The notes under the pieces: generated by a model | Databases searched by the model: none | What the model was told of the DNA's origin: nothing | Seen by the model: only the letters and a program-made list of their open reading frames with translations | In this document: positions 42,330-54,526 of the stretch, piece by piece | Position numbering within the stretch: position 1 is the stretch's first letter | Layout: the number at the start of each line of letters is the position of its first letter | NCBI GenBank assembly: GCA_944739405.2 | Contig: OX123182.2 | Location: 104,263,279 to 104,327,278 of the forward strand | DNA length: 64,000 nucleotides | Reading direction: 5' to 3' | Source: Euclidia mi | Taxonomy: Eukaryota > Arthropoda > Insecta > Lepidoptera > Erebidae | Translations under genes and position numbers: made by a program

Positions 42330-45300
42330 CGCCAACCTCCCCCATTGAGACCGTTATCCTACCAACGGTTGCTGTTAGGGTCTGGGGACCCACGGGGACC
42401 TCTGTTGTTGTCCGTGCTATATTGGACACAGGTTCACAAGGTTGCATTGTTTCCACTTATTTGGTAGGGCAAATTAAATATGGGCTCTTTTCAAAATTGT
42501 ATACGGGGCACAGGGGACGTAGCCTCTAATGTTGAAGGGCAAGTTAAGGTATTGTTTGGCCCTGTTGAATTTTCACACCCGAGAATTAGAACCTCGGCTA
42601 TTGTGCTGAAGAATATTTTGGGTATGCATCCACAGAAACAGCTACCTGCTGCTGTGGTGAATTTGACATCGGGATTGGAACTGGCAGACCCCAAATTTGA
42701 CACACCGGGACAAATCGATTTGTTGATTGGCTCTGATGACCTCGGTGGAATTTTGATTGGTGGGAAACGGGTCTTGGTGCCAAATGGTTTGACTGCCATC
42801 CCGACCATATTTGGATTTGCTTTGATGGGACCTATACCTAGGGACCCCCCTCCGCCCGAACTTGATAATTTGTTGGCTGTAGGCTCTGCTCTCTCTGATG
42901 CAGTTCAGAGGGTTTGGGAGGTACAGGAGCCCCCTCAAGCTGCCCGTTTGAATCCAGAACATGAGGAGTGCGAGCTGTTCTTCCAGAACAACACTGGTCG
43001 ACTCCGTTCTGGTCGGATCATTACGAGGCTACCCTTCCTGTCTGTACGGCCTCCGCTTGGTGAGTCACGACCTTTAGCCGAAAAGAGGTTGTTGGCCATG
43101 GAGCGCCGCATGGGTCGTGATCCGGAGCTCAGACAGAAGTACATTGAGTTCATGAGAGAATATGAACAGTTGGGACACATGTCTGTGTCAAATTTGGATT
43201 GGCGTTCGGTGGAGCACTACTTTCTCCCGCATCATGCGGTATTGAAGCCATTGACTGGGAAGCTGCGCACAGTATTTGATGGTTCTGCGCAGACTTCAAC
43301 AGGCGTATCCTTGAACCAGTGCTTGCATTCTGGTCCCAAGTTGGTCAAGGACCTTTGAGACGTCATCACCAGCTTCCGACGACATCAGGTTGTCTTTGTG
43401 GCCGACATAAAAATGATGTTCAGGCAGAATAGTCTGCCATCCACCCTGATGACCGTCGCTTCCAGCTGATCCTTTGGAGAGAGTCTCCTCGCGATCCCAT
43501 GGTCGTTTACGAGCTCAATACTAATACGTACGGGTTAAGGTCAAGCCCCTACTTGGCAATACGTTCTCTTTGGGAGCTCGCAGACCGAGAAGGCTTACGT
43601 TTCCCACGAGCCTCCGCCATCTTGAAAGACGATATTTACGTCGATGACATTTGTTCGGGCGCCTCCACAGCGGACGAGGCGATCCTCCTGCGGGACGAAT
43701 TGATAGGTATTTTGGCCTCCGCTGGTTATGAGTTGCGTGAATGGATTTCCAACTCACCAGCGCTTTTGGAAGGCTTGCCAGAGGATCATCAGCAGGATCC
43801 ACATTTGTTTGAGATTGTTGACAACCCCGCCATGATGGCTGTTCTCGGCGTTCAGTACAGACCGGTCCAAGACATCTTTACGTATAACGTAGACCTGAAA
43901 TTGCCTTGTTCTTGGACTAAACGTCTCGTGTTGTCTACTGTCGCCAGAACCTTTGATCCAAACGGTTGGATTTGTCCTATTATATTTTGGGCAAAATGCT
44001 TCTTGCAGAAGCTTTGGACAGCAGGATTGACTTGGGACGAACCTCTACACGGCACTCTTGTTGAGGAATGGACCTCTTTTGTATCCTCACTTCCTGCCGT
44101 CAACGAGATCTCCTTGCGTGGTCCCATCCTTCCTCCCGGGAAGTACAAGGCCACCCTTCACGGGTTTTGTGACGCCTCGGAACGTGGTCACGCCGCCGTG
44201 GTGTACTTGCGCACAGTTAGTGCCTCAGGTCAGGTGAGGGTTTCCCTGAATATGGCGAAGAGCAAGGTAGCACCCCTTCGGACATCTCTGACCATTCCAA
44301 AATTGGAGCTCTCGGGAGCAGCCCTACTTGTACGCTTGTTGAACCACGTGCCTAACACTTTGGGTAAAAGGATTTGTATTAATGGGACTTACGCCTGGAC
44401 AGACAGCCAAATTGTTCTTAGTTGGTTGAAGGCGTCTGTCCACACTTTGGAGGTATTTGTCGCTAATCGCGTTTCCCAAATCCAGAAATCCGAAGTCAAA
44501 CTTGTTTGGAGACACGTGCCAGGTGAGCTCAACCCCGCTGATTGTGCCTCGCGCGGATGCTTGACGCCTAGTTTGATAGGTCATTCGCTGTGGTGGGGTC
44601 CGGAATGGTTGAGTCGAAAGAAACTGATTGGCCTCGAACGCCAGTTTTGAATACTTCTAATTTGCCGGGTCTACGAACACTCACTCTTGAGAAGGTAGAA
44701 TGCGCCTTCGACCCCGATTTTTTGTTGAATCGTTACAGCTCCCTCGACAAGTTGTTAGGTGTTACTGCTTGGATAAAGCGTTTTGTTTTTAATTTTAGGC
44801 ACCCACAACAGAAACGAGTGACACCGTTTATCTCACCACAGGAATGACCGGAGTCCCTCCCCTTTTGGGTTCGTTCTGTGCCATTGGCGCATTTTGAAAA
44901 GGAGATTGCTATCCTTAAATCAGGGAGATCGAAATTGTCGGGAGCTGTCTCTAAATTGAACCCCTTTTTGGACGATACGGGTCTCTTGCGCGTTGGAGGG
45001 CGTCTCAAGAACGCCAACCTCCCTTACGGAGCACGTCACCCCCTTTTGTTACCTAAGGACGGTCATTTGGTACGCTTGTTGGTAACTGACCGTCACCTTA
45101 AAAATTCGCATGCTGGTTGTAATGCGCTCTTGGCCATTTTGCAACGCGAGTTTTGGATCTTGTCTGCCCGAAGAATTATTCGGAGTGTAGTCTTTCGCTG
45201 CATCCCTTGCTATAAGCTCAAGGCTTCTACCATGCAGCCCTTGATGGGGGACTTACCGGCAGATCGCGTAACTGAAAGCAGGACATTTGACGGTGTTGGC

Positions 45301-46194
45301 ACGGACTTCGCTGGTCCCTTCTTGGTGAAAACGTCGACACTTCGAAACAGCAAGACTGTTAAGGCCTACTTGTGTGTTTTTGTTTGTCTTTCCACAAAGG
45401 CCGTTCATTTGGAACTGGTCTCCTCGCTTACGACCGAGGCGTTTGTAGCCACATTTGACAGATTTGTATCCCGCAGAGGGCTGCCTTCCTTGATCCGTTC
45501 TGACTGCGGCACTAACTTCAAGGGCACGTATAATTATTTGAATAACGTTGTTAATTTTCTTGAAACCAACAAAGCTGATACAGGTGATAGGCTTGCCTGA
45601 CGTGGGATAAATTGGTTGTTTTCCCCACCAAATTGTCCACACTGGGGTGGTATATTTGAGGCCGCCGTAAAATCGGCCAAAACACACTTGCGCAGGACAA
45701 TCGGTGAATCTGTCCTTACATTTGAGGAACTCGCAACTGTGTTTTGTAAGATTGAGGCCGTTTTGAACTCTCGGCCATTGTGCCCAATCTCCTCAGATCC
45801 GAATGATTTGGAGGCCCTTACGCCGGGCCATTTTTTGATTGGTCGCCCACTTGTCGCCTTGCCTGAGTACCCCTATATTGATACGAGACCTGGTCGTCTC
45901 TCGCGTTTTGAATTGGTACGCCAGATTACTCAGAGCTTTTGGAAACGCTGGAACTTGGAATATTTGCACATACTCCAGCAACGCGTTAAGTGGACCGACA
46001 AGACCGATCCACCCAAGATTGGTGACCTCGTTTTGATCAAGGAGGCTAACCTTCCGCCACTCAGATGGCGCAGGGGGCGCATCCTTCGTTTGGTAACTGG
46101 GGCTGATGGAGTTTCCCGATTTGCTGAGGTTTTGGTGGACGGTTCGATTCTGAGGAGAGCGGTTGCAACATTGTCACGTCTACCAACCGATTAG
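42330..46194 (+). pseudogene. BEL pol: protease, reverse transcriptase, RNase H, integrase
   Basis: Protease shows L-D-T-G-S-Q at about 42425, then LLIGSDDLGGIL after a frame change. Reverse transcriptase begins with LPHHAVLKP and LRTVFDGSAQ, breaks near 43358-43498, and resumes with YGLRSSPYLAIRSLW and the active-site YVDDICSG. The Pao-type region and RNase H follow (GFCDASERGHAAVVYL, IPKLELSGAALL, AWTDSQIVLSWL, PADCASRG). Integrase has the zinc part (HAGCNALLAILQREFW, CIPC) and core with D in GTDFAGP, D in SDCGTNF and E in FEAAVKSAK, then the DUF5641-like end PPLRWRRGRILRL. At least five breaks occur, including near 44647, 44845 and 45600. Confidence 0.85.
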
Positions 46195-46225
46195 CGGACC
46201 AGTAGGCCGGTCCAGGGCGGGTGGA

Positions 46226-46858
46226 TGTTTGAAATAGAATTAGTTTTTATTATAAGTCAAATCGATTATATCGATTAAGTAACATTTTGTTTAGTCTATT
46301 GAAAATTTCTAACAATGGTCACACTGAACTGTCACTTGTCGTTCTTGCCTTGAAAAAATTACCACGTTGTCGTCTCGTACGTAAAATTATCGTCTTTTGA
46401 ATTAACGCGAATTGAATTAACTTGTATAATGGAACTAAATTGAGTAAACCGTCTTGAATGCCGCCTGATCTAGTGCTGGCAACGGTAAATAGTGATAAAA
46501 GACATTGTGAACTATTGATTGACATTTGCGAAAATTGTGAATCCGGCATCGACGTCCACGTGCCAACGTGTCTTGAAAACGTCGCGTTTGCAGCTTAATA
46601 GCTAAGTATAAGATACTTCATTCATTTATTTTGGCCAATATACTTGTATGAATGTGTCTAATTTAGCTCAAGCCTGACATCAGTAAAGATATTAGGTAAG
46701 TGAAATATAATATTGATAGTTGTAATTTGGATTTCAATTCATCGCTGTGCAACGCAGTGCATTGTGTCCGGTGCCTTGTCTATCGTGTTCAGGTAGATGT
46801 ATTACATCTTCCACTGCGCACCCAGAAAATACCTGCCTGGCTGCGGTAATTCTAGACA
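46226..46858 (+). repeat. BEL 3' LTR (633 bp)
   Basis: Starts TGTTTGAAATAGAATTAG after the purine-rich tract GGGCGGGTGGA and ends ATTCTAGACA, followed by TSD TTACT. It is uninterrupted and serves as the reference for the split 5' copy. Confidence 0.9.
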
Positions 46859-46985
46859 TTACTGATTCAGCAAAGGAAGCTTAGTTTTACAGAAGATTGG
46901 AAATGAGAGCAATTTGTGGTGAATATCGAAACTGAGTGGGACTAATCAAGTATTGATTCTGTTTCGATATAAACATATCTATTTA

Positions 46986-47262
46986 AAATTATATAGATAG
47001 TGTAATATGAACAGGGATGGAAAACTAATGCCGTAAAGAAAAGACATTATTGTTACATAAGTTGATGCCGTAGTAAAGTAATACATTATTTTAAAGTATT
47101 AAAATATGTTTAATTGTTGTTTTTTTTAATGTTCATTTGCAAAACAAAAACCTAATCGATTAATTTTATTTAATACTGCATAGCTATGGCTAGTCGAGCC
47201 AATGTGGATAACTTAGCTTAGGTTTTCCATCCCTGTTCATATTACACTATCTACATAATTAT
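46986..47262. mobile_element. MITE-like element with ~38-bp inverted ends
   Basis: Left end TAGATAGTGTAATATGAACA continuing into GGGATGGAAAAC is matched by the inverted right end (47222-47262). The inner block CAGGGATGGAAAAC resembles hAT-type termini, but the flanking bases are inverted as well, so the exact border and TSD are uncertain. The interior is AT-rich and non-coding. Confidence 0.65.
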
Positions 47263-47275
47263 AATTATAATGTAG

Positions 47276-47539
47276 CGCTCATAGCGAGACTTGGCTTGCC
47301 GTTCGTAACAGATCAGCAAAGTTAAGCAACGCTTGCACAGGTTACCAGTTGGATGGGTGACCGTGTGTGGCATTTTCATCTGAGCGCTACCGTGCTTCGG
47401 AGGGCACGTAAAGCTGTCGGTCCCGGCTCTTGTCTATGGATAAGGGTCGTTAGGCCATGTCGGAGGCCTTTGGGCGGTCTGAAAACTCCGACACCAGAGT
47501 TGGCCACACACTCACACGAAAAACAAACAAACAAACAAT
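47276..47539 (+). mobile_element. 5S rRNA-derived SINE
   Basis: Positions 47301-47363 match the 3' half of animal 5S rRNA, with GATCAGCAAAGTTAAGCAAC and TTGGATGGGTGACCG, which include the internal Pol III promoter (A box and C box) of 5S genes. A unique body follows, then a (CAAA)n tail at 47518-47539. This is the layout of 5S-headed SINEs. The short frames it contains are not genes. A second copy, inverted and shortened, is at 49211-49387. Confidence 0.75.
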
Positions 47540-47578
47540 AATTATAATAATACGGTTTAGGTAACGTATAATAATACG

Positions 47579-47622
47579 GTACGGTAGAAGTAAAATTATA
47601 ATAAATTTTACTTCTACCGTAC
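47579..47622. repeat. 18-bp perfect hairpin, 8-nt loop
   Basis: Stems 47579-47596 and 47605-47622 (GTACGGTAGAAGTAAAAT and complement). The stretch from here to about 48110 has no recognisable gene. Confidence 0.75.
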
Positions 47623-48114
47623 ACTCCATGTGCTTATGTGTATTTTTAATTTTTTTGTGGATGCCTAAAAATACGTGACACAGAAATAAAACATAAACAT
47701 GTTTATCACTTAAGATTGAAATTATTTACAACGTTTACAAGTAAAAATATTGGCAGACGGACGCGTCAAGGCTTTTCCGTGTATTGGCACTGACAAGTGT
47801 GAACAAGTTCATATAAAATGTACGTGACGAAATGTTTTCGAGCCCTGAGTGTTCAAGAGCCCTTGTCCACACCAATCGAGATATAGATACCTCGTTGAGT
47901 TGTAATTTATAATTTATAAGTCAAAATCAACAAACTCTCCGCGTCCGTTAAAAGCCGGCTACCTGGTATTTGATGGTATTTTAGTATGAGCCTTCATCGG
48001 TTTCTGAAACTAGTCGAATAATTGGTTAAACTTTAGTCGATGTTCTATTTGCAATTCAGTCTGCTTAGTTTTATCTTACCCGGAAACCGATCATACTGTC
48101 AGTTCTTTTTATAG

Positions 48115-48372
48115 ACTCACGCTTATATCATTGAGGGGGTAGGCATAGGTGTAATATTACACCCACATTTCTCCATGAATTTTTAGGTCCCACTTAATAG
48201 AGCGCCCTCTATTAAGTGGGACCTAAAAATTCATTTAGCCTATTGCCGTTACCGGACTCATCACCAGACTCAGTGCTGCTACTGATAGTTCGGAAAACTC
48301 AGTAGGTTTTTTGCCCGACCCGGGAATCGAACTCGGGATCTCCGATCAGTAGACGCATATGCTATCCACTGG
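48115..48372 (-). mobile_element. tRNA-derived SINE
   Basis: The minus strand begins CCAGTGGATAGCATATGCG, then GTCTACTGATCGGAGATCCC and the B box GGTTCGA-like GAGTTCGATTCC within a tRNA-like arm, so the head derives from a tRNA. The body contains GGTAACGGCAATAGGC, a repeat familiar in Lepidoptera. A perfect hairpin interrupts the body at 48175-48234, and another begins exactly at the tRNA-like head (48359-48392). Confidence 0.65.
48175..48234. repeat. 28-bp perfect hairpin, 4-nt loop
   Basis: Stems 48175-48202 and 48207-48234 (ATGAATTTTTAGGTCCCACT and complement), loop CGCC, inside the tRNA-derived SINE. Confidence 0.88.
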
Positions 48373-48392
48373 AGTGGCCCAGTGGATAGCAT
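48359..48392. repeat. 14-bp perfect hairpin at SINE head
   Basis: Stems 48359-48372 and 48379-48392 (ATGCTATCCACTGG and complement), 6-nt loop. The inner half is the start of the tRNA-like head of the neighbouring SINE; the outer half is an inverted copy of it. Confidence 0.75.
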
Positions 48393-48403
48393 TGGCAGTC
48401 TTA

Positions 48404-48614
48404 TCTTAATATATAAAATCCTTGCGTTACTGACTGACTGACAGACACGCTACAGCCGAAACTATTGGGCGCAGGAAGTATATAGAAAAATTCTTTCAGT
48501 GTTAGATAGGTCATTTATGGAGGAAGGTTATAGGCTATATAGCCTCACGCTATAAGCCACGGGAGCGGAGCAGTAGCCTTAAATAACGCGGGTGTAACCG
48601 CGGGTATCATCTAG
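48404..48614 (+). mobile_element. Complete short Helitron (211 bp)
   Basis: Starts TCTTAATATATAAAATCCTT after A and ends with the GC-rich hairpin region ACGCGGGTGTAACCGCGGGT and CTAG before T. The 3' half (TAGCCTCACGCTATAAGCCA) is of the same kind as the Helitrons at 2.1-2.4 kb. Confidence 0.85.
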
Positions 48615-48637
48615 TAAATTTATAAAATTATTCATTA

Positions 48638-48840
48638 CTAGGGGACGCCAGCAGTTACGCCTGCATTTTTTTTTAATTTACCCGTTTTAGCCAATCCCGT
48701 GTGAATGTCGGGAAATCCCTTCTTAGTGCACCTCTACGGTCCCCAAAGAACATATATGCCAAATTTCAGCTTCCTGCGCCTAATAGTTTCGGCTGTAGCG
48801 TGTCTTTCAGTCAGTCAGTAACGCAAGGATTTTATATAAT
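48638..48840 (-). mobile_element. Short Helitron, tail-to-tail with its neighbour
   Basis: The minus-strand 3' end is CTAG at 48638-48641, beside GGGACGCCAGCAGTTACGCC. The 5' block has CGCAAGGATTTTATATAA on the plus strand, though the extreme 5' bases have diverged. It is the same family as the copy at 40168-40374. Confidence 0.8.
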
Positions 48841-49210
48841 TTTATTAAAATTAGATTTAGATGAGTAGCAATATAGCAGTAATATTACATGCGGCGCGGC
48901 TTCGGCAGTTCCTTTTTTTTTAACTAGGCTGGACACACTGATGTATGTCGATGTATATATAGTATGAGCGCATTCAGTGTCCGAAACTGAAATAATAATA
49001 CCTACACATTGGTTTGACTTTCTCTGAAAACCGACTACACAGTCCATACCGTCAGCGATAATTTAGTATTAGATATTATTGGAACATGTCATGTTAATCA
49101 GTAAAAAAAAACAAAAAGGCATATTATTTTTTTGTACAGTGACGACAGAAAGGTCGGAGAGAGTTAATCTATTTGTACTACAGCAAGGAACATAACGGAC
49201 GGTTCTAATA

Positions 49211-49387
49211 AGTTTGTTTGTTTTTCGTGTGAGTGTGTGGCGAACTCTGGTGTCGGAGTTTTCAGACCGCCCGAAGGCCTCCGACATGGCCTAACGACCC
49301 TTATCCTTAGACAAGAGCCGGGACCGACAGCTTTACGTGCCCTCCGAAGCACGGTAGCGCTCAGATGAAAATGCCACAAACGGTCAC
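49211..49387 (-). mobile_element. 5S-derived SINE, 5'-truncated
   Basis: The body and the (CAAA)-type tail match 47352-47539 in inverse orientation with few differences. The copy breaks off at the GTGACCG block, so most of the 5S-like head is lost. Regions 48841-49205 and 49388-50765 show nothing else I can support. Confidence 0.75.
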
Positions 49388-50767
49388 GCTAATAAGTGAT
49401 TCGGCCGTACTTGTACCACCTGAATAAACCTAGGGAACCGACTGAGCGTAGCGTTGGAAAATACCGATCTAGGTTGTGGGCTTCCCAATAGAAGCGAGTT
49501 TACTCTGGCTGCTTTCGACAAAGAATGATAGACAGAGAATAATTAAAATAATATTATATTGTCAAAGAGCAGTTATATTAGAGCGCTGAATGACACTCCA
49601 CAATATTTATGCTGTTACGGCATTAATGCTTTCCATCAGACTGCTTCGTCTGCCTCCAATAGCATGAGCTTTAAAGTACGCACGCTTACTTAGCAGAATA
49701 GGAAGCAATAGTTCGGGTTATTTGGTTGCACAAATCAATTAGGATATCCCTAGTTACTAAATTACTCGCAATAATATGTGTAATGGTTCAATTCACCGTA
49801 GGTATCAATGCACTGAAAGCCAATACAGTCAATATTACTTTATTGACTTTCTAGGTGAGTGTAACAGTAACTTTGAATCTTTTGTGTATTATATACAACT
49901 GGAAGGAACGATTAATAACAGCCACAGATGGCACTATGAATGAAGATGACGGATCGCGCTGTAAAGAGTTTTACTGGCTATTACTGTGTTTACATGTTCT
50001 CGGTAATATCCTCCGGCCGGCGGACAACCAGTCACGATCTCAGCCTGGTTAAAGAATCTACTTCCCAAGTTGGAGAATCACTACACCTCGTTTACTCGTA
50101 TAAAGCAACAACAAACACTTCTCATGCATTAATAAATTATTTTTCATGTCGCCAGATAAACATTTGTCTAACAAACCCGATCCTAAGACATAGACGCATA
50201 CTAAATTAAAATAAATACAGTCGAGGCGATTTTTTCAGCAAATATTACGAAAATGGTCATTTGACGCAAAATCTTAACGTTAACCCTTAAACAAACGCTA
50301 GCTCCTGTACAAGTTATTAAGAAAGTTAGGGTGGTTTTAGGGTAAAGAACACTTGCAGATTCTATATTTGGCATCAAAAATATTAAAAAAGTAGGGGATG
50401 GGGTAGTTTTTGTGGTGGTAAATAATTTACCATTGTCCGTTCATGACTCCCAAATTTTGCAATTTGGTGGTCAAATAGTTACCATTGTCCGTTTCGTTAA
50501 TTTTTGTATCTAGACTAGTAACTTCCTCTTGGTTCTACTTGTGTGTACTTGTTTTCTCAAAGTAGATAGTAAAACACAAAAAATGCATGTTATAAAAGTA
50601 ATCATATTTTTTAGACATATTGTATTTCTGAAATAAACAAAATACCAATTGGACATAAAAAATAAGTAGATTTTGACGGCTTGAGTTTTAAGTTAACAAG
50701 CAATTTACGCTTTACTTAAGAACAAATTTGCACGTTTCAAAATATTATAATATTATATTTTATAATA

Positions 50768-52361
50768 TCAGCTCTTCATCAGCAGCTAATATCTGGAAGT
50801 TCCTTGGAACTCTAGGTATTGGTAAACAGCGGCGTGTTGACTACCATGGGACTCTTAGTTTGGATGATATCAACAAACATTTCACCTCTACTGATTCGCA
50901 GCTCCTGTCGGCAATATCCCACATCATAAACTTTTCACTTACCTCTGGTACCTTTCCTTCCTTGTGGCGCAAAGCCCACATAATTCCTCTACCCAAAATC
51001 CCCAATCCTACTCTTCCTCAACATTTCCGGCCTATCTCCATCTTACCCTTCCTATCCAAAGTGCTTGAGGCCTGTGTGAACAAACAATTGTCTCGTTTTG
51101 TCTACCACAATAACTTGTTAAGTCCACTTCAGTCAGGCTTCAGGCCTGGTCATAGCACTACCTCTGCCCTCCTCAAAGTGACTGGCGATATTCGAGAGGC
51201 TATGGAAAACACCGAACTCACTGTTTTAGTGTTGATCGATTTTTCAAATGCTTTCAATACCGTCAGTCACGATGTCCTTTTATCTATCCTCTCCCATCTC
51301 AAGGTCTCGGTTGGGGCCCTGGATTGGTTCTCAACTTATCTTCGAGGTCGTCAACAGTCTGTTCGCCTTGATGAGTCATCATCGGGGTGGTATGACATCA
51401 CATCTGGCGTTCCTCAAGGCGGCATCCTCTCTCCTCTTTTATTTTCTATTTTCATTAATCTCCTAACTCAACATCTTCAATGCGCTTACCATTTGTATGC
51501 CGACGACTTGCAGATTTACTCCCATGTAAGCGTGGAATGCGTAGCTGAGGCCATCGACAAAGTTAATAGGGATTTGTTGACAATAAGACATGGTCTAACA
51601 AGTTTGGTCTCACTGTAAATCCTTGCAAGACTCAGGCTATAATAGTGGGTAGTCAACGAATTTTAAGCAGGCTGGACTTAACAACACTACCAGCCATCAT
51701 TTTTAACGGCACTTTGGTCGATCTTTACCCTACAGTTAAAAATCTTGGGCTACACATGGATTCCAGGCTGAATTGGGAGGCTCAGGTGACACAGGTTAGT
51801 CAGAAGGTCACCGGCACATTGCGCGGTCTCTATCGCCTTAAAAACTTACTCCCTTCCAAGACTAAAACAATGCTTGTGCAAACTTTGATTTTCCCACTGA
51901 TCGACTATGGTGATGTATGTTACTTTGACCTGAATGCAGATCTTCTCAATAAACTTGACCGTCTTCTGAATAACTGCATTCGATTCGTGTTTAACCTTCG
52001 TAAGTATGACCATGTGTCTATTTATCGTTCCCAACTAAAGTGGCTCCCTATACGTCAGCGCCGTAGTTTGCGTGCTCTCACTACTCTATACACTATTCTC
52101 ACATCTCCTACTTCTCCTCAGTACATGACTCCTTACTTCCAATACTTATGTTCTAACCATGAACGCAATCTTCGCTCCTCCACTAATCTTCAACTCATGG
52201 TACCTTCTCACAGATCCGATTTTCTTCACTCTTCTTTCACCATTCAGTCTATTCTTCTATGGAATGCTCTACCTCCTGAGATCAGAATGGCCAAAACTAA
52301 ATTCAAATTCAAGTCGAAAGTAAAGGAACTCTTGTTAGCTGAGTCCGCGAATGTATTCTAA
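50768..52361 (+). pseudogene. LINE reverse transcriptase, one frameshift
   Basis: The first frame (to about 51610) has LDDINKHFT, an apparent internal deletion, then FRPISILPFLSKVLEACV, LQSGFRPGHST, VLIDFSNAFNTVSH, SGVPQGGILSPLLFSIFIN and the active-site LYADDLQIYS. After a one-base shift near 51605 it continues with NLGLHMDSRLNW, TLIFPLIDYGDVCYFDLN and ends in a WNALPPEIR block at about 52290. The catalytic residues are present. It is similar in architecture to the LINE reverse transcriptase at 19.2-21.4 kb but clearly a different family. The region 52707-54470 contains no gene I recognise. Confidence 0.8.
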
Positions 52362-52706
52362 GCCACTATCTTAACCAGGTATATGTTTATGTTTATATAT
52401 GTATATTAACATGTATCATAATTATGTTTATGTATATTATTTGTATATATATTTGAATTTAATGTGTATGTATTACGTTTATGTATTTTTATTATGATAT
52501 ATACTTATGTAAGTATGTATAATTATTAGGACCAATAAATTTACCAATAATTCAATAATTAGTAACTTTTCGTAACCTACATCATATAATTCACCTACTT
52601 CTATCTCTCTGCACCACTCTAAGATAGACTGGTTGATTATGCCTATGGCATTAAGTCCGCCTATATACTTTGTGTATATGAAGAATAAATAAATAAATAA
52701 ATAAAT
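50768..52706 (+). mobile_element. CR1/Jockey-group LINE, 5'-truncated
   Basis: The copy begins shortly before the reverse transcriptase and ends in an (AAAT)n tail at 52683-52706. A clear TSD was not found. Between the stop codon (about 52361) and the tail lies about 320 bp of AT-rich 3' UTR with repeated TATGT-like motifs. Confidence 0.75.
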
Positions 52707-54473
52707 TTAGCATTTCGTAATTATACAGACAGATAACGTATTTTTGTATATTATAAACTGATTTTTATCAAAGCGAGATCGGACAGTAAATGATTTACCA
52801 CTTTTTTAAAACATCTAAATTTTATGAATAAGTCAATTGCGCATACTGCTAAAAAGTGAGATTACAGACAATATGTTATAATTTTGATATTTGAATCGAA
52901 AAAGCAAATACCAGATTTATTTTTTTAACGAAGAGTCAAATTTATTGAACACACTCGCTAAAAACTCGATTTTTTTCACCCGAAAACCGTTTGGTCAACT
53001 TTGACATCACCTTATAGTGACAAATGACGTTGATGAGTTGTAGGATGACTTATAATATGTAAAGAAAACAATAAATATTAAAAATACGTAACATCGATAC
53101 CTTTCATGTTGCCATTGGAAATATTAGGATGCTTTATTTAAAAAAAGTCGAAGTGGTAATATATATACCTTTGTTTGAATAAGGGAAGCGGTACTTAAAA
53201 GTAAAACCTTAATTACACAAATAGTGTCACTAAGACCATTTTCGCAATTCAGGATTTTGTCTCAAGGTACTTTAAAATATTCTAGTTAATTCCTTATACT
53301 TGTAATTTCTTGACAACTCATCCAGTCCAAGATTAGTTCGCAAAAAAGCTACTTGCTAAGCTGTCGGTGTTGTTAGCTCGGCAATCGCAGTAATGCATCC
53401 TGACTTTCGTCGACTCGTCTCGGACACACCGTCGCTTCACGGAGATTTTTTTTTTTATAGTGTACAGGTGTACTACAGAAGGTCTCTTTTGTAAAACGTT
53501 TGACGTAGTGATCTGGGATGCCGCATGGGATTAAGTTCTAGAATGTTAGGAGGAAATGATACTTTTTACTACTGTTCTTTATACTACCAAACTGTAATAA
53601 TAATAATCAGACTTTAAATGAAGTTGAAGTGTTAGTTTGATGTATCAAAATAACAGTTTTTATGCTATTCTGTTATTTAATACCTACACATTTCCTTACA
53701 AATAAATTAATTCAGAGCTTAATTTAGCATTGCCAGTCTCATAATTGCTTATTACTTGTTTATATATAATTGGTACCTATCTGATTCCATCCAACGCTAC
53801 CTCACACGTTTTGAAGAAAAATTCTGAAAGAATGTAACACCATTTTCTTGATCATAATGTACCTCAATCTTCTTGTCGGGTTACTCCAACATAAAAGCTA
53901 AGATTTAAAACTTTAATCGATTTTATCAAGCAGCTGCATTTCTGTAAGAACCTTTCCAATGTGCAAACACGAAGTGATTTAAGATTTCACATTTTTAGAT
54001 ACTTCGCGCCGCGAACGCTAGAGATTTAAAGTAACGCTGATGGGAATCGTCGTCGGTATTATTACATTTCGCCTAAGTGACTCACTGTGATGGTTCAACT
54101 TCTTTTTAAGTTACCTTCTTGTCACCATGGCTTAACTTAAATTGACGGTGATTTACTTTCGAATGCTTTGAATAATTGGCTTCTTGTGGGCACTTTGTCG
54201 TAAATAATATGGAATTTAGTTTACAAGTTCGAAAGTAGATAATTATGTAAAAGCTGAGTGTTCTATTTTTGAGCAGCCATATCGAAAGCGAGTATATTTT
54301 GAGCACACATAAGTATCGCCCGGTAAAAGAATGAGTGCCTCGTAGCATAGTTGGTCGTGGGTTTTCCTTGCCTCGTAGCATGTGCGTAGCCTTGGCTACG
54401 GTTAGGCGTCGTCGTGCATTTGGCTACGCACCGCCTTCCCACACTGCTACGCCTTGCCGCGTTTACGACTAGA

Positions 54474-54521
54474 TTTACAAAATGATGATCGCTATAGACA
54501 TAGCGATCATCATTTTGTAAA
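54474..54521. repeat. 22-bp perfect hairpin, loop AGAC
   Basis: Stems 54474-54495 and 54500-54521 (TTTACAAAATGATGATCGCT and complement), 4-nt loop AGAC. It abuts the next hairpin. Confidence 0.88.
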
Positions 54522-54526
54522 CTAAT

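Larger units (their letters stand above)
35937..46858 (+). mobile_element. BEL/Pao LTR retrotransposon with P-type transposon in its 5' LTR
   Basis: The 5-bp TSD TTACT borders the element (35932-35936 and 46859-46863). The 3' LTR is 46226-46858. The 5' LTR is split: 35937-36016 and 39257-39810, with a P-superfamily transposon between. Internal coding order is gag (zinc knuckles), protease, reverse transcriptase, RNase H, integrase, as in BEL/Pao. Coding sequence is distinctly GC-richer than its surroundings. Frameshifts and stops disable it. The LTR pair shows roughly eight substitutions over 554 bp by eye, so the copy is older than the gypsy element. Confidence 0.88.

Noticed and set aside
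41450..43180. Antisense open frames in the BEL gag-pol region
   Set aside because: They are shadows of the GC-rich sense frames, which carry recognisable zinc knuckles, protease and reverse transcriptase motifs.
47353..47541. Open frame over the 5S-derived SINE
   Set aside because: It follows the SINE body in both copies and simply reflects its sequence; SINEs are non-coding.
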